NCBI GenBank assembly: GCA_963732865.1
Contig: CAVTBC010000004.1
Location: 868,001 to 932,000, forward strand
Length of the DNA: 64,000 nucleotides
Source of the DNA: JADLGL01 sp963732865
GTDB lineage: Bacteria > Pseudomonadota > Alphaproteobacteria > Rhizobiales > Kaistiaceae
Reading direction: 5' to 3'
The translations under genes and the position numbers were made by a program. Positions 1 through 8,048 of this stretch are shown one piece after another. The notes under the pieces are model-generated. The model was given only the letters and a program-made list of their open reading frames with translations, searched no databases and was not told the DNA's origin. The stretch's first letter is position 1, and every line of letters begins with the position of its first letter.

Positions 1-1029
1 CAGGCCGGTGAAGCGGATGATATCGTCGACATCGATCGGCGCGGGACCAAGCGCTTCGATGACCCGGCCGCGTGCCGTTTCGATGCCGGCGATCTCCTGC
101 GGGGGCGATGCGGCGTGCTCGCGGAACGTCCGAACGGGAGCTGCGAGCGGCGCGCGCAGCATGGGCTCGACGACGGCGACGATGTCGTCCACCTCGGTGA
201 CAACCGTCGCGCCGTCCTTGAGGAGGCGATTGGTGCCGGCTGCGCGCGGATCAAGCGGCGATCCGGGCACGGCGAAAACGGTGCGGCCCTGTTCGCCGGC
301 GAATCGCGCCGTGATGAGCGTGCCGGAACGGTCGGCTGCTTCGATAACGACGACGCCGAGCGACAGGCCCGACACGATGCGGTTGCGGCGCGGGAAATCG
401 CGGGCGCGCGGCTCGAGGCCCAACTGCGTTTCGGAGATGAGCGCGCCGCCTTCGGCGATGATGCGTTGGGCGAGCGGCGCGTTCTCGGGCGGATAGATGC
501 GGTCGAGTCCACCGGCGAAGACGGCGACGGTGCCGCTCTCCAGCGCCGCTTCATGCGCGGCGGCGTCGATGCCCCTGGCAAGGCCGGAGACGACGGCGAG
601 GCCGCGCGCGCCGAGATCGCGGGCCAGCTTGGCGGCGATCTTGCGGCCGCTGACGGAGGCATTGCGCGAGCCGACGATGGCGATCATCGGCTGCTGCAGA
701 ATTGCGCTGGCGCCCATGACGCTGATGAGCGGTGGCGCCGTGTCAATTTCCGCCAGCCAGTGCGGATAGTCAGGCTCGCCCAGGGCGATCAGCCGGGCGC
801 CGAGATCGTCGATCGCCGACAACTCGGCTTCCGCCTGTTCGGCCGGGCAGATGCGAATGCGGCGGCCGACGCGGCGCGCAATCGCCGGGAGGGCGTCGAG
901 CGCCGCCGAGGCCGTGCCGTAATTGGCGAGGAGATCGCGGAACGTCGCGGGGCCGATATTGTCGCTGCGGATGAGACGCAGCCAGGCGAGGCGCTGCTGG
1001 CTGCTGAGTTCGGTCCCGTCGTCCGCCAT
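1..1029 (-). CDS. dprA: DNA-processing protein DprA (3' end cut by window edge)
   Basis: DprA (Smf) loads RecA onto incoming single-stranded DNA during natural transformation. Reading the minus strand from the ATG at 1029 gives 343 open codons that run off the left edge. The Rossmann-like core begins with IAIVGSRNAS near residue 118, followed by GLAVVSGLARGIDAAAH, a GGLDRIYPPEN stretch, and RNRIVSGLS, all family hallmarks. GSPLDPRAAGTNRLL follows near residue 270. The last visible residues (IDVDDIIRFTGL) start the C-terminal winged helix common in alphaproteobacterial DprA. The start codon overlaps the plsY stop by one base (TGATG), so translation is probably coupled. Only the extreme C-terminus is missing. 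Confidence 0.95.
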   Translation of the reverse strand, partial: MADDGTELSSQQRLAWLRLIRSDNIGPATFRDLLANYGTASAALDALPAIARRVGRRIRICPAEQAEAELSAIDDLGARLIALGEPDYPHWLAEIDTAPPLISVMGASAILQQPMIAIVGSRNASVSGRKIAAKLARDLGARGLAVVSGLARGIDAAAHEAALESGTVAVFAGGLDRIYPPENAPLAQRIIAEGGALISETQLGLEPRARDFPRRNRIVSGLSLGVVVIEAADRSGTLITARFAGEQGRTVFAVPGSPLDPRAAGTNRLLKDGATVVTEVDDIVAVVEPMLRAPLAAPVRTFREHAASPPQEIAGIETARGRVIEALGPAPIDVDDIIRFTGL

Positions 1030-1646
1030 CAGGCCCGGCTGCCGATCCGGCTTTCGGTGCCGTCGAGGAGGCGCCTGATATTGCCGAGATGGCGAAGCCA
1101 GAGGATGACCGTGATGCAGGCGGTCATGAAGGCCCATTCCGGCTTGCCGGTCACCAGCATGACGATCGGGACGGTGACGCTCGCGGTGAGGGCGGCGAGC
1201 GAAGAATAGCGGGAGCCGAAGGCGACGCCGAGCCACACGACGGCGAAAATGGCGGCCGCCGGCCAGTAGAGGCCAAGCGCAACGCCAAGATAGGTGGCGA
1301 CGCCCTTGCCGCCGCGGAAGCCGATCCACAGCGGAAAGATGTGGCCGAGGAAGACGCCAATGCCGGCGGCGCCGGCAAGCAGCCCGTCCCACCATACGCC
1401 CGCAAGCACCACGGCAACGGTGCCTTTGCCGGCGTCGAGCAGGAAAGTGAAGAAAGCCAGATCGCGCCGGCCGGTGCGCAGCACGTTCGTCGCGCCGATA
1501 TTGTGCGAGCCGATATTGCGGATGTCCCCCAGGCCAGCGAAGCGGGTGAGGATAAGCCCGAAGGGAACGGAGCCGATCAGATAGCCGAGGATACCTGCGA
1601 CCAGCAGTGCCGTCGCCGATCCCTGAACAAAAGTCGGTGTGACCAT
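1029..1646 (-). CDS. plsY: Glycerol-3-phosphate acyltransferase PlsY
   Basis: PlsY is the inner-membrane enzyme that acylates glycerol-3-phosphate from acyl-phosphate, the first committed step of phospholipid synthesis. The 205-residue product has the usual family length and about five hydrophobic segments. It carries the family motifs GSHNIGATNVLRTG near residue 47 and GFRGGKGVAT near residue 110, which bind phosphate and glycerol-3-phosphate. It lies between pyrB and dprA; in many rhizobia the order is pyrB-pyrC-plsY-dprA, so pyrC is missing here. The 96 bases between plsY and pyrB hold no gene. Confidence 0.95.
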   Translation of the reverse strand: MVTPTFVQGSATALLVAGILGYLIGSVPFGLILTRFAGLGDIRNIGSHNIGATNVLRTGRRDLAFFTFLLDAGKGTVAVVLAGVWWDGLLAGAAGIGVFLGHIFPLWIGFRGGKGVATYLGVALGLYWPAAAIFAVVWLGVAFGSRYSSLAALTASVTVPIVMLVTGKPEWAFMTACITVILWLRHLGNIRRLLDGTESRIGSRA

Positions 1647-1742
1647 CGCGGCAGTCCGTTCGTCGCTTTGTGCCGCGGGACGGTACCTCTAGTGCAAATC
1701 AGCGGCAACAAGTGTGTGACGGTTTGCGGCCGGTTGGCCCGA

Positions 1743-3167
1743 TCAATCCCGTGCGTAACCGACCGCTTGCGCCTGTGCCTCGTCGGCAAAGCAAATGAGG
1801 TTGCGCGGCTGCGCCTGGCGCGGCTGGCGGCTGTAGATGCGGTGATGCCGCTTGTCGCCGATGACGAAGGAATTGATCTCGGTGTCGCAATAGAAGCAAC
1901 GCATGACCGGCTCGGCATATTTCACATAGCTGAACTTGTCGCGCATATGCGGCCGCTCCGACGGATCGCGGCTAATGCAGTTCTTGTTCGGGCATTTGAG
2001 GCCCGCGCCCTCAGCCTGCTCGATGACGAATTGCGCGTTCGGACTGCGGAAGCCACCGATGAAACGGGCGAGGGGGCGCTTCGGTTCGAGCGCGAGGATC
2101 ATCGCGATCAGCGCCATGCGGATCGGCACGCCGTAGGAGGCCTGCTGGAAATAGGTCGCACGGTGGTCGCTGTCGAGATCCGTGTCGAGCTCGTCGACCC
2201 GCGGCAGCGGGTGGAGGACGCTGGATTTGGAATATTTCGGGTCGCGCAAGAACTTCTTGTCGACGCGCGGATAGTCGCCGCTCTGGTCGCCGTCGTGGCG
2301 TTCCTTCTGGTAGCGGGTGACATAGACCGCATCGACCGGATCGGATGCACCGTTCGGCGTCGCCAGCTCGGCGTCGGTGAAGAGCGCCGGCTGGTGCGGT
2401 TCGCTCGGCGTCACATACCAGGCGCCAATCGCCGATTCGTCCGGCTCGGTGCGGCCGCCGAATTCGTAGCGGAGGCGGCGCTCGACATAGGCCGGCAGCT
2501 CCATGCCCTTGGCCGGCAGCAGGCGGATCTTCGATCCGAAGCGCGTCAGGGCATAGACCAGCGAATGGATGGTTCGGCTGCCTTTGAGATCGCCGGAAAC
2601 GGTGATGTTGAGGTCCCGCAGATTCTTGTCGCGTTTGGCCAGGGTGAACAAATCGCACAGCGTCTGCGTCGGGTGCTCATGGCCGCCATCGCCGCCATTG
2701 ATCACGGGGATATGGGCGAAGTCGGCGGCGAAACGGGCAGCGCCGTCGCGCGGATGGCGCAGCACGATGACGTCGGCATAATTGGAGACGACGCGGACGG
2801 TGTCGGCGAGGCTCTCGCCCTTCGAGCTCGAACTCGCCTGGGGGTCGGCACTGGTGATGACCTGGCCGCCAAGGCGGTTCATGGCGCTCTCGAAGGAGAG
2901 GCGGGTGCGCGTCGACGGCTCGTAGAACAGCGAGGCGAGGATCTTGCCGGCGGCGATGTTAGTGCCGGCCGCGATGCGGTAGCTGCGAAGCGGATCGCCG
3001 AGCGTCGCCAGGAAATGATCGGCCAAGGCGAAGAGGGAAAGAATCTCTTCGTTGGACAAATCGTTGATGGAAACGAGATGCCGCGTCTCGGTTTCGAGGT
3101 CCACAAGGTGCTTCGTGGCCTGCGCCTGGCTCAAATTCCGATCCCCAATCGCCGCGGGGTGTACCAC
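1743..3167 (-). CDS. pyrB: Aspartate carbamoyltransferase with fused PyrI-like zinc domain
   Basis: Catalyses carbamoyl phosphate plus aspartate to carbamoyl aspartate in pyrimidine synthesis. The first ~365 residues hold the catalytic signatures: FYEPSTRTRLSFE (carbamoyl-phosphate loop), SSSKGES (80s loop), HPTQTLCDLF and HPLPRVDE. At 474 residues it is well above the ~310 of ordinary PyrB. The extra C-terminus has CPNKNC and CFYC (Cys392, 397, 424, 427), which resembles the zinc module of the E. coli regulatory chain PyrI (CPNSNC...CKYC). No separate allosteric nucleotide-binding domain is obvious between the two parts. PyrB-PyrI fusions are known in some other bacteria such as Thermotoga. 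The exact start is uncertain; an ATG at 3167 was taken. Confidence 0.93.
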   Translation of the reverse strand: MVHPAAIGDRNLSQAQATKHLVDLETETRHLVSINDLSNEEILSLFALADHFLATLGDPLRSYRIAAGTNIAAGKILASLFYEPSTRTRLSFESAMNRLGGQVITSADPQASSSSKGESLADTVRVVSNYADVIVLRHPRDGAARFAADFAHIPVINGGDGGHEHPTQTLCDLFTLAKRDKNLRDLNITVSGDLKGSRTIHSLVYALTRFGSKIRLLPAKGMELPAYVERRLRYEFGGRTEPDESAIGAWYVTPSEPHQPALFTDAELATPNGASDPVDAVYVTRYQKERHDGDQSGDYPRVDKKFLRDPKYSKSSVLHPLPRVDELDTDLDSDHRATYFQQASYGVPIRMALIAMILALEPKRPLARFIGGFRSPNAQFVIEQAEGAGLKCPNKNCISRDPSERPHMRDKFSYVKYAEPVMRCFYCDTEINSFVIGDKRHHRIYSRQPRQAQPRNLICFADEAQAQAVGYARD

Positions 3168-3235
3168 GCCAGACCAGTGAGCTAACAGCGGCCCGGCAGC
3201 TTGTCCACCGGACCGGCCGTCACATCGCAGGGACC

Positions 3236-3262
3236 AGAAGCGCTTGGGCCCGCTTCTATAAT
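3236..3262 (+). promoter_or_regulatory. Inverted repeat next to a TATAAT box upstream of aidB
   Basis: A perfect 7-bp inverted repeat, AGAAGCG (3236-3242) and CGCTTCT (3251-3257) with an 8-base spacer, runs directly into TATAAT at 3257-3262. The aidB-like start lies 54 bases downstream. The layout suits a repressor or activator site on a sigma70-type promoter, but no good -35 box is visible and the regulator is unknown. Confidence 0.4.
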
Positions 3263-3315
3263 AAGTTAACCATACCGGGCTAAGTGTCTGCTGCGGCAGG
3301 ATGCCGGAGCGATTG

Positions 3316-4959
3316 ATGAGTCAGGCATTCACGACACATGAGGTGGCCAATCAGCCGCCGCCGTTGACGGGCGTGAATTTGTTCACGTCCGATCCGGTGC
3401 TGGTTTCCATGACGGAGCAGGCGCCGACGGCTGTGGTCGAGGTGCTGAGCGGGCTGGGCGCTTTCTTCGGTTCCGCCGAAACGCTGGAACTGGGGCGTCT
3501 CGCCAACCAGTCACCGCCGGTTCTGCGGTCACACGATCCACAAGGGAACCGCATCGATTCGGTCGAGTATCATCCGGCTTTCCACGCCCTGATGCGCCGA
3601 AGCGTTGCGGCCGGTCTCCATTGCTCCGTTTGGGATGCGACCGGCGGGGAGGGGCGGGTGCGCACCGTCGCCCGCGCGGCGCGCCTGTTCCTGACGGCGC
3701 AGGTCGATGCCGGCCATCTGGCGCAGATGACGGCGACCAATGCTTCCGTGGCGGCGCTCGCCCATTCGCCGCGTCTTTCCGAACAATGGCTGCCGATGGT
3801 GCGGTCGCGCAAATATGACGCGACGACGAAGCCAGCGCCGCAAAAGGCCGGCGTGCTGGTCTCCCTGGCGATCACCGAGAAGCAGGCCGGTAGTGATTTC
3901 AAGCTTCTGACGACGCGCGCCGAACGCGGTGGGACCGACGCCAATTACCGGCTGATCGGCCACAAATGGTTCGTCTCGGCGCCGATGAGCGATGCCTATG
4001 TGACGCTGGCGCAAAGCAAGGAAGGCCTCTCCTGTTTCCTCGTGCCACGCTATCTCGGCGACGGAACGCGCAATGCGGTCCGGCTGCTGCGGCTGAAGGA
4101 CAAGCTCGGCACCCGTTCCCTGGCCGCCGGCGAACTTGAACTTGAAGGTGCGACCGGCTTCCTCCTCGGCAATGCCGGGGCGGGGCTTGATACGATCCGC
4201 GAGGTGACGACGCTGGCCCGGCTAGACGATGCGCTGATAGCGGCGTCGCTGATGCGCGCGGCGCTGGCCGAGGCGGTGCATCATTGCCGCCAGCGCATGG
4301 TCGGCGGCAAGGCGCTGCTGGAGCAGCCGCTTATGGCGCGGGTGCTGGCCGACATGTCGCTCGACGTTGCGGCCGCGACGGCCCTCGCCTTCCGCGTCGC
4401 GACCGCCCTCGACCGAGCCGGCGACGATCCGGTGGAGGCGGCCTTCGCCCGTCTGATGACGCCCGTCGCCAAATACTGGATCGCCAAGGCGGCGCCGGCG
4501 GTGATCGCCGAGGCGATGGAGAGCATCGGCGGCAACGCTACGGTCGAGGAGAGCCGCCTGCCGCGCCTTTATCGCGACGCCGCCTCGCTGATGGTGTCGG
4601 ATGGCCCGGGCAATGTTCTCAGCCTCGACATCGTCCGCCAGCTCAGCCGGTCCTCGGAATCGCTGGAGGCGGTGCTGACGTTGTGCGAGGACGCGCTTGG
4701 CGGAACGGCCAAGGCGACGCTCAACATTCTGCGTGCGGCGACGGCGGTGGCGCTGGCCGACGAGGGCTCGGCGCGCGTCCTGACGGAGCAGCTTGCGCTG
4801 ACGGTGGCGGCGGCGACCCTGCACCACAGCTTCCCGGCGGAAGTCGGCGACGCGTTTCTCGACACACGACTGGGCAAGGGCTGGCGAACCACGTACGGAA
4901 TGCTTGATTCTCGCTTCGATGCGCGCGGCATACTCGACTTCGTCTGCCCCAGCGCCTAA
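3316..4959 (+). CDS. aidB: AidB-like acyl-CoA dehydrogenase
   Basis: A flavin-dependent acyl-CoA dehydrogenase family protein of 547 residues. The N-terminus (TTHEVANQPPPLTGVNLF, then LELGRLANQSPP and YHPAFHALM) follows the AidB pattern rather than that of short-chain dehydrogenases. E. coli AidB belongs to the adaptive response to alkylation, binds DNA and has weak isovaleryl-CoA dehydrogenase activity. Central motifs include TEKQAGSDFK and HKWFVSAPMSDAY around the flavin site, and ESIGGNATVEES towards the C-terminus. An earlier ATG exists at 3301, but the ATG at 3316 gives the canonical N-terminus and has GGAG 7-10 bases upstream. It stands alone, divergent from pyrB. The physiological substrate cannot be inferred. 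Confidence 0.88.
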   Translation: MSQAFTTHEVANQPPPLTGVNLFTSDPVLVSMTEQAPTAVVEVLSGLGAFFGSAETLELGRLANQSPPVLRSHDPQGNRIDSVEYHPAFHALMRRSVAAGLHCSVWDATGGEGRVRTVARAARLFLTAQVDAGHLAQMTATNASVAALAHSPRLSEQWLPMVRSRKYDATTKPAPQKAGVLVSLAITEKQAGSDFKLLTTRAERGGTDANYRLIGHKWFVSAPMSDAYVTLAQSKEGLSCFLVPRYLGDGTRNAVRLLRLKDKLGTRSLAAGELELEGATGFLLGNAGAGLDTIREVTTLARLDDALIAASLMRAALAEAVHHCRQRMVGGKALLEQPLMARVLADMSLDVAAATALAFRVATALDRAGDDPVEAAFARLMTPVAKYWIAKAAPAVIAEAMESIGGNATVEESRLPRLYRDAASLMVSDGPGNVLSLDIVRQLSRSSESLEAVLTLCEDALGGTAKATLNILRAATAVALADEGSARVLTEQLALTVAAATLHHSFPAEVGDAFLDTRLGKGWRTTYGMLDSRFDARGILDFVCPSA

Positions 4960-5063
4960 GCAATCGCCCGCTTGGGACCGGCGGCGTCCGCTCTGAAGCG
5001 GATTGACCTTGGCCGGCGTGCTTGCCACCCTCGCGCTGGCGCCACTCAGCCCCACGAGCCCGC

Positions 5064-6839
5064 ATGAGCTTTGACCAAATTGCGCTGTTCAGCCTATTCG
5101 GGCTGGTTCTGGTGCTGCTGATCTGGGGCAAGCTCCGATACGATCTCGTTGCCTTCAGCGCGCTGATTCTGGCGGTGATTCTCGGCGTTATCCCGATCGG
5201 CGATGCGTTCGCCGGCTTCGGTCATCCCGCCACTGTCTTGGTGGCCCTGGTCTTCATCATCTCGCAGGGCCTGTCCAACTCCGGCGCCGTCGATTGGCTG
5301 TCGCGCATCGTGGTCAATCAGGGTCGAAGCATCTCGGCGCATATCGCCGTGATGGGCGGTGTCGGCGCTGCCCTGTCGGCATTCATGAACAATGTAGCGG
5401 CGCTGACGCTGTTGATGCCGATCGAACTGCAGGCCGCGGCGAAGGAGAAGCGGCCGCCGGCGGCGACGCTGATGGCGCTGGCCTTCACCACAATGCTGGG
5501 CGGGCTCATCACGCTGATCGGCACGCCCCCCAACATCATCATCTCGCAGTTCCGCGCCGAAGCGATCGGCGAACCGTTCGGCATGTTCGATTTCGCGCCG
5601 GTCGGTCTCGTCGTGGCGGTGGCCGGCGTTGCCTTCATCGCGCTGGTCGGTTGGCGCCTCATCCCGCGGCGGGCGCTCGTTTCCAACCAGATCGAGGAAC
5701 TTCGCCGCATCACCGACTACATCGCCGAGCTGTCGGTGGCCGAGGGCTCCGATGCAATCGGCAAGCTGGTGATGGAACTGGACGACAGCGCCGACGAGGC
5801 GGATGCCGTCATCCTCGGGTTGGTGCGCAAGGGCCGGCGTTTGCCCGGAAGGGCGCGCACCAACATCGTCCGGCCGGGCGACGTGCTGGTGGTCGAGGGC
5901 ACGCCCGAATCGCTGGATCGCCTCAAGAAATCGCTGCAGCTCGAGTTCTTCGAGCCGGAGGAGCAGGCAGTCGCGCCGGGCGAAGATCTGGCGCTGATCG
6001 AAGCGGTGGTGCAGCCGGATTCGCAGATCCTCGGCCGGTCGGCGCAGAGCTTCCGTCTCGTGCGCCGCCACGGCGCCGTCCTGCTCGGTATCTCCCGCCG
6101 CGGCCAACGCATTGCAGGACGGGTGCGGCAAGAGCGGATCGAACCCGGCGACATCCTTCTGCTGGTCGGCACACCGGATCAGTTGTCCGAGATCGTGCAG
6201 AGCCTCGGGTTGCTCTCCCTTGAGCCGCGCAGCCTGCAGGTTGGTCAGGCGCCGCGGGCCGGCCTCGCCGCCGGCGCTTTCGCGGCGGCGATCATTGCGG
6301 CCGCGCTCGGCGTGTTTTCGATCGAAGTCGGTCTGGCGCTGGTCGTTCTGTTCTATGTCGGGGCCGGCATCGTCCCGGCGAAGGACATCTACAGCCGCAT
6401 CCAATGGCCGGTGATCGTCCTGATCGCCTCGTTGCTGCCGCTCGGCGCGGCGCTGCAAACGACCGGCGGATCGCAAGTCATCGCCGACATGCTGCTGGAT
6501 GCCGGCTCGGGCCTGCCCAATGTCGCCATCCTGCTGATGATGATGGTCGTGACGATGGCGCTGACCGACGTCCTCAACAATTCGGCGACGGCGGTGGTGG
6601 TGGCACCGGTCGCGATCGAGATCGCGAACAGGCTCGGCGTCAGCCCGGACCCGTTCCTGATGGGCGTCGCGATAGCCTCGTCCTGCGCCTTCCTGACGCC
6701 GATCGGGCACCACAACAACACGCTGGTGATGGGCCCGGGCGGCTATCGGTTCGGCGATTATTGGCGCATGGGCCTGCCGCTCGAGATCGTGATCCTGGCG
6801 GTCTCCGTGCCGATGATCCTCATCGTTTGGCCGATGTAG
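5064..6839 (+). CDS. SLC13-type permease with two RCK_C (TrkA-C) domains
   Basis: A 591-residue inner-membrane transporter of the SLC13/CitT/ArsB (ion transporter) superfamily. Two hydrophobic halves flank a soluble central region. The N-terminal half has FMNNVAALTLLMPI and LIGTPPNIIIS; the C-terminal half has VLNNSATAVVVAPVAI and TPIGHHNNTLVMGPGGY. Each half thus carries the asparagine/proline substrate-site motifs of the family. The middle (about residues 200-380) holds two TrkA-C-like domains (IVRPGDVLVVEGTPE and IEPGDILLLVGTPD), a common architecture that probably senses a small ligand. The substrate (sulfate, dicarboxylate or other anion) is not determinable. The start at 5064 was preferred over 5022 because the hydrophobic N-terminus begins directly after it. 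Confidence 0.88.
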   Translation: MSFDQIALFSLFGLVLVLLIWGKLRYDLVAFSALILAVILGVIPIGDAFAGFGHPATVLVALVFIISQGLSNSGAVDWLSRIVVNQGRSISAHIAVMGGVGAALSAFMNNVAALTLLMPIELQAAAKEKRPPAATLMALAFTTMLGGLITLIGTPPNIIISQFRAEAIGEPFGMFDFAPVGLVVAVAGVAFIALVGWRLIPRRALVSNQIEELRRITDYIAELSVAEGSDAIGKLVMELDDSADEADAVILGLVRKGRRLPGRARTNIVRPGDVLVVEGTPESLDRLKKSLQLEFFEPEEQAVAPGEDLALIEAVVQPDSQILGRSAQSFRLVRRHGAVLLGISRRGQRIAGRVRQERIEPGDILLLVGTPDQLSEIVQSLGLLSLEPRSLQVGQAPRAGLAAGAFAAAIIAAALGVFSIEVGLALVVLFYVGAGIVPAKDIYSRIQWPVIVLIASLLPLGAALQTTGGSQVIADMLLDAGSGLPNVAILLMMMVVTMALTDVLNNSATAVVVAPVAIEIANRLGVSPDPFLMGVAIASSCAFLTPIGHHNNTLVMGPGGYRFGDYWRMGLPLEIVILAVSVPMILIVWPM

Positions 6840-6841
6840 CG

Positions 6842-7312
6842 TCAGCCCCGCATCCGGTCGAGGGCGCCTTGCAGGATGTAGGCGGCGGCCACCTTGTCGA
6901 CGACCTCCGCCCGGCGCGCGCGGCTGCTGTCGGCCTCGATCAGTGTACGCTCGACGGCGGCGGTGGAAAGGCGCTCGTCCCAGAACAGGATCGGCAAGTC
7001 GGTGTGGCCCGCGAGGTTGCGCGCGAAGGCGCGGGTAGCCTGGGCGCGGGGGCCTTCCGAGCCGTCCATATTGAGCGGCAGGCCGAGGACGATGCCGGCG
7101 GGCTGCGACGTGGCGGTCAGCTCGAAAAGTGATTCAATGTCGACGGTGAACTTCTTGCGCCGTATGACGGAAAGCGGCGAGGCAACCCGTCTGCCGGCGT
7201 CGGAGATGGCGACGCCGATCGTCTTGGTGCCGAGATCGAGGCCGATCAGGGCGCCGCTCGCAGGAAGGCCGTCAGCGAAAGCTTGGATGTCGGTGGTGGC
7301 CGGCGCCGTCAA
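6842..7312 (-). CDS. ruvX: Putative Holliday junction resolvase RuvX/YqgF
   Basis: A 156-residue RNase H-like nuclease. YqgF/RuvX proteins are implicated in 16S rRNA 5'-end maturation and Holliday-junction resolution. Core motifs are all present: LIGLDLGTKTIGVAISD (first acidic strand), GIVLGLPLNMDGSEG, FWDERLSTAAVER, and the C-terminal VVDKVAAAYILQ acidic motif. The gene converges with the SLC13 gene, with two bases between stops. It starts six bases after a 54-residue membrane protein gene on the same strand, which suggests a two-gene operon. Confidence 0.95.
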   Translation of the reverse strand: MTAPATTDIQAFADGLPASGALIGLDLGTKTIGVAISDAGRRVASPLSVIRRKKFTVDIESLFELTATSQPAGIVLGLPLNMDGSEGPRAQATRAFARNLAGHTDLPILFWDERLSTAAVERTLIEADSSRARRAEVVDKVAAAYILQGALDRMRG

Positions 7313-7318
7313 ATCTGC

Positions 7319-7483
7319 CTAGGGGCGCCGACGCGCCAGCGCTAAACGGCCGTAATACAAGGCAATGCCAAGCGCGACGCCAACACCAATGCCGATGAAG
7401 GCATTGTTGATGAAGACGGCGAGGACGGCGCCAAGGACGATGCCCGCGGCGATGTAGATACCTGGTGACATGGCGGCGACCAT
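7319..7483 (-). CDS. Small membrane protein, 54 residues
   Basis: A short ORF immediately upstream of ruvX. The product is nearly all one or two transmembrane segments (IYIAAGIVLGAVLAVFI and FIGIGVGVALGIALYYG) and ends with a basic tail (RLALARRRP). The ATG at 7483 has GGAG about eight bases upstream; the internal ATG at 7471 has no such site, so the longer form is preferred. Hydrophobicity, ribosome-binding site and operon position support a real gene. Function unknown. Confidence 0.65.
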   Translation of the reverse strand: MVAAMSPGIYIAAGIVLGAVLAVFINNAFIGIGVGVALGIALYYGRLALARRRP

Positions 7484-7552
7484 AGCCGCTCCGCCGCTGT
7501 GCTCAAGCGTTTTGGCGGCGGAGGCGAATTTGTCTCGGGGCGGGGAGCGGCG

Positions 7553-7828
7553 CTAGGCGCGATATTGCTGAATGCGCGTGGTCCGCAGGCCAGCAAGGCC
7601 GTGCTGGTCGATCGACTGCTGCCAGGAGAGGAACTCCTCGACCGTCAGCGTGTAGCGGGCGCAGGCCTCGTCGAGGCTGAGGAGCCCACCGCGTACAGCA
7701 GCAACGACCTCCGCCTTACGACGGATAACCCAGCGTTTGGTATTCCGTGGTGGCAAATCGGCGATCGTCAGCGGACTACCGTCCGGTCCAATCACATATT
7801 TGACCCGCGGGCGGATCTGTTCGGTCAT
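7553..7828 (-). CDS. sciP: CtrA inhibitor SciP (DUF1153)
   Basis: The 91-residue product is a full-length SciP. The stretches YVIGPDGSPLTIADLPP, RWVIRRKAEVVAAVRGGLL and YTLTVEEFLSWQ are near-identical to the Caulobacter crescentus protein as I recall it. SciP is a small helix-turn-helix protein that blocks activation by the cell-cycle regulator CtrA. The gene is restricted to alphaproteobacteria, which supports the taxonomic call. In Caulobacter sciP is itself activated by CtrA, and a CtrA-like box lies about 55 bases upstream here. It stands alone between a small membrane protein gene and divergent mnmA. Confidence 0.95.
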   Translation of the reverse strand: MTEQIRPRVKYVIGPDGSPLTIADLPPRNTKRWVIRRKAEVVAAVRGGLLSLDEACARYTLTVEEFLSWQQSIDQHGLAGLRTTRIQQYRA

Positions 7829-7882
7829 GCTACTCTCACACTCATGCAGACCAATCGGTCACGGAACCTACGCCAAGTGGCT

Positions 7883-7897
7883 TTAAAAATTGGCTAA
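7883..7897 (-). promoter_or_regulatory. Candidate CtrA binding site upstream of sciP
   Basis: The plus strand reads TTAA, seven bases, CTAA; the consensus CtrA box is TTAA-N7-TTAA, so there is one mismatch. It sits about 55 bases upstream of the sciP start, a plausible activator position. Direct CtrA control of sciP is established in Caulobacter; its presence here is inferred from this match alone. Confidence 0.45.
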
Positions 7898-8048
7898 ACC
7901 GATGGAAACAAATCGGTAAGAAGGCTTCGAAACTGAGGCGCGCGGCCCTGATAGGGCCGACAAATCGTCGGTTTGGGGTGCGAAAATCATTTCCGCCGCG
8001 GCGTCGCGGACCTTTGACCCGAGGCGATTTAGGTTCCATATCGGGTGA

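Noticed and set aside
5094..6713. 539-residue minus-strand frame antisense to the SLC13 transporter
   Set aside because: Composition dominated by Arg, Asp, His and Gln; typical third-position shadow of a membrane protein.
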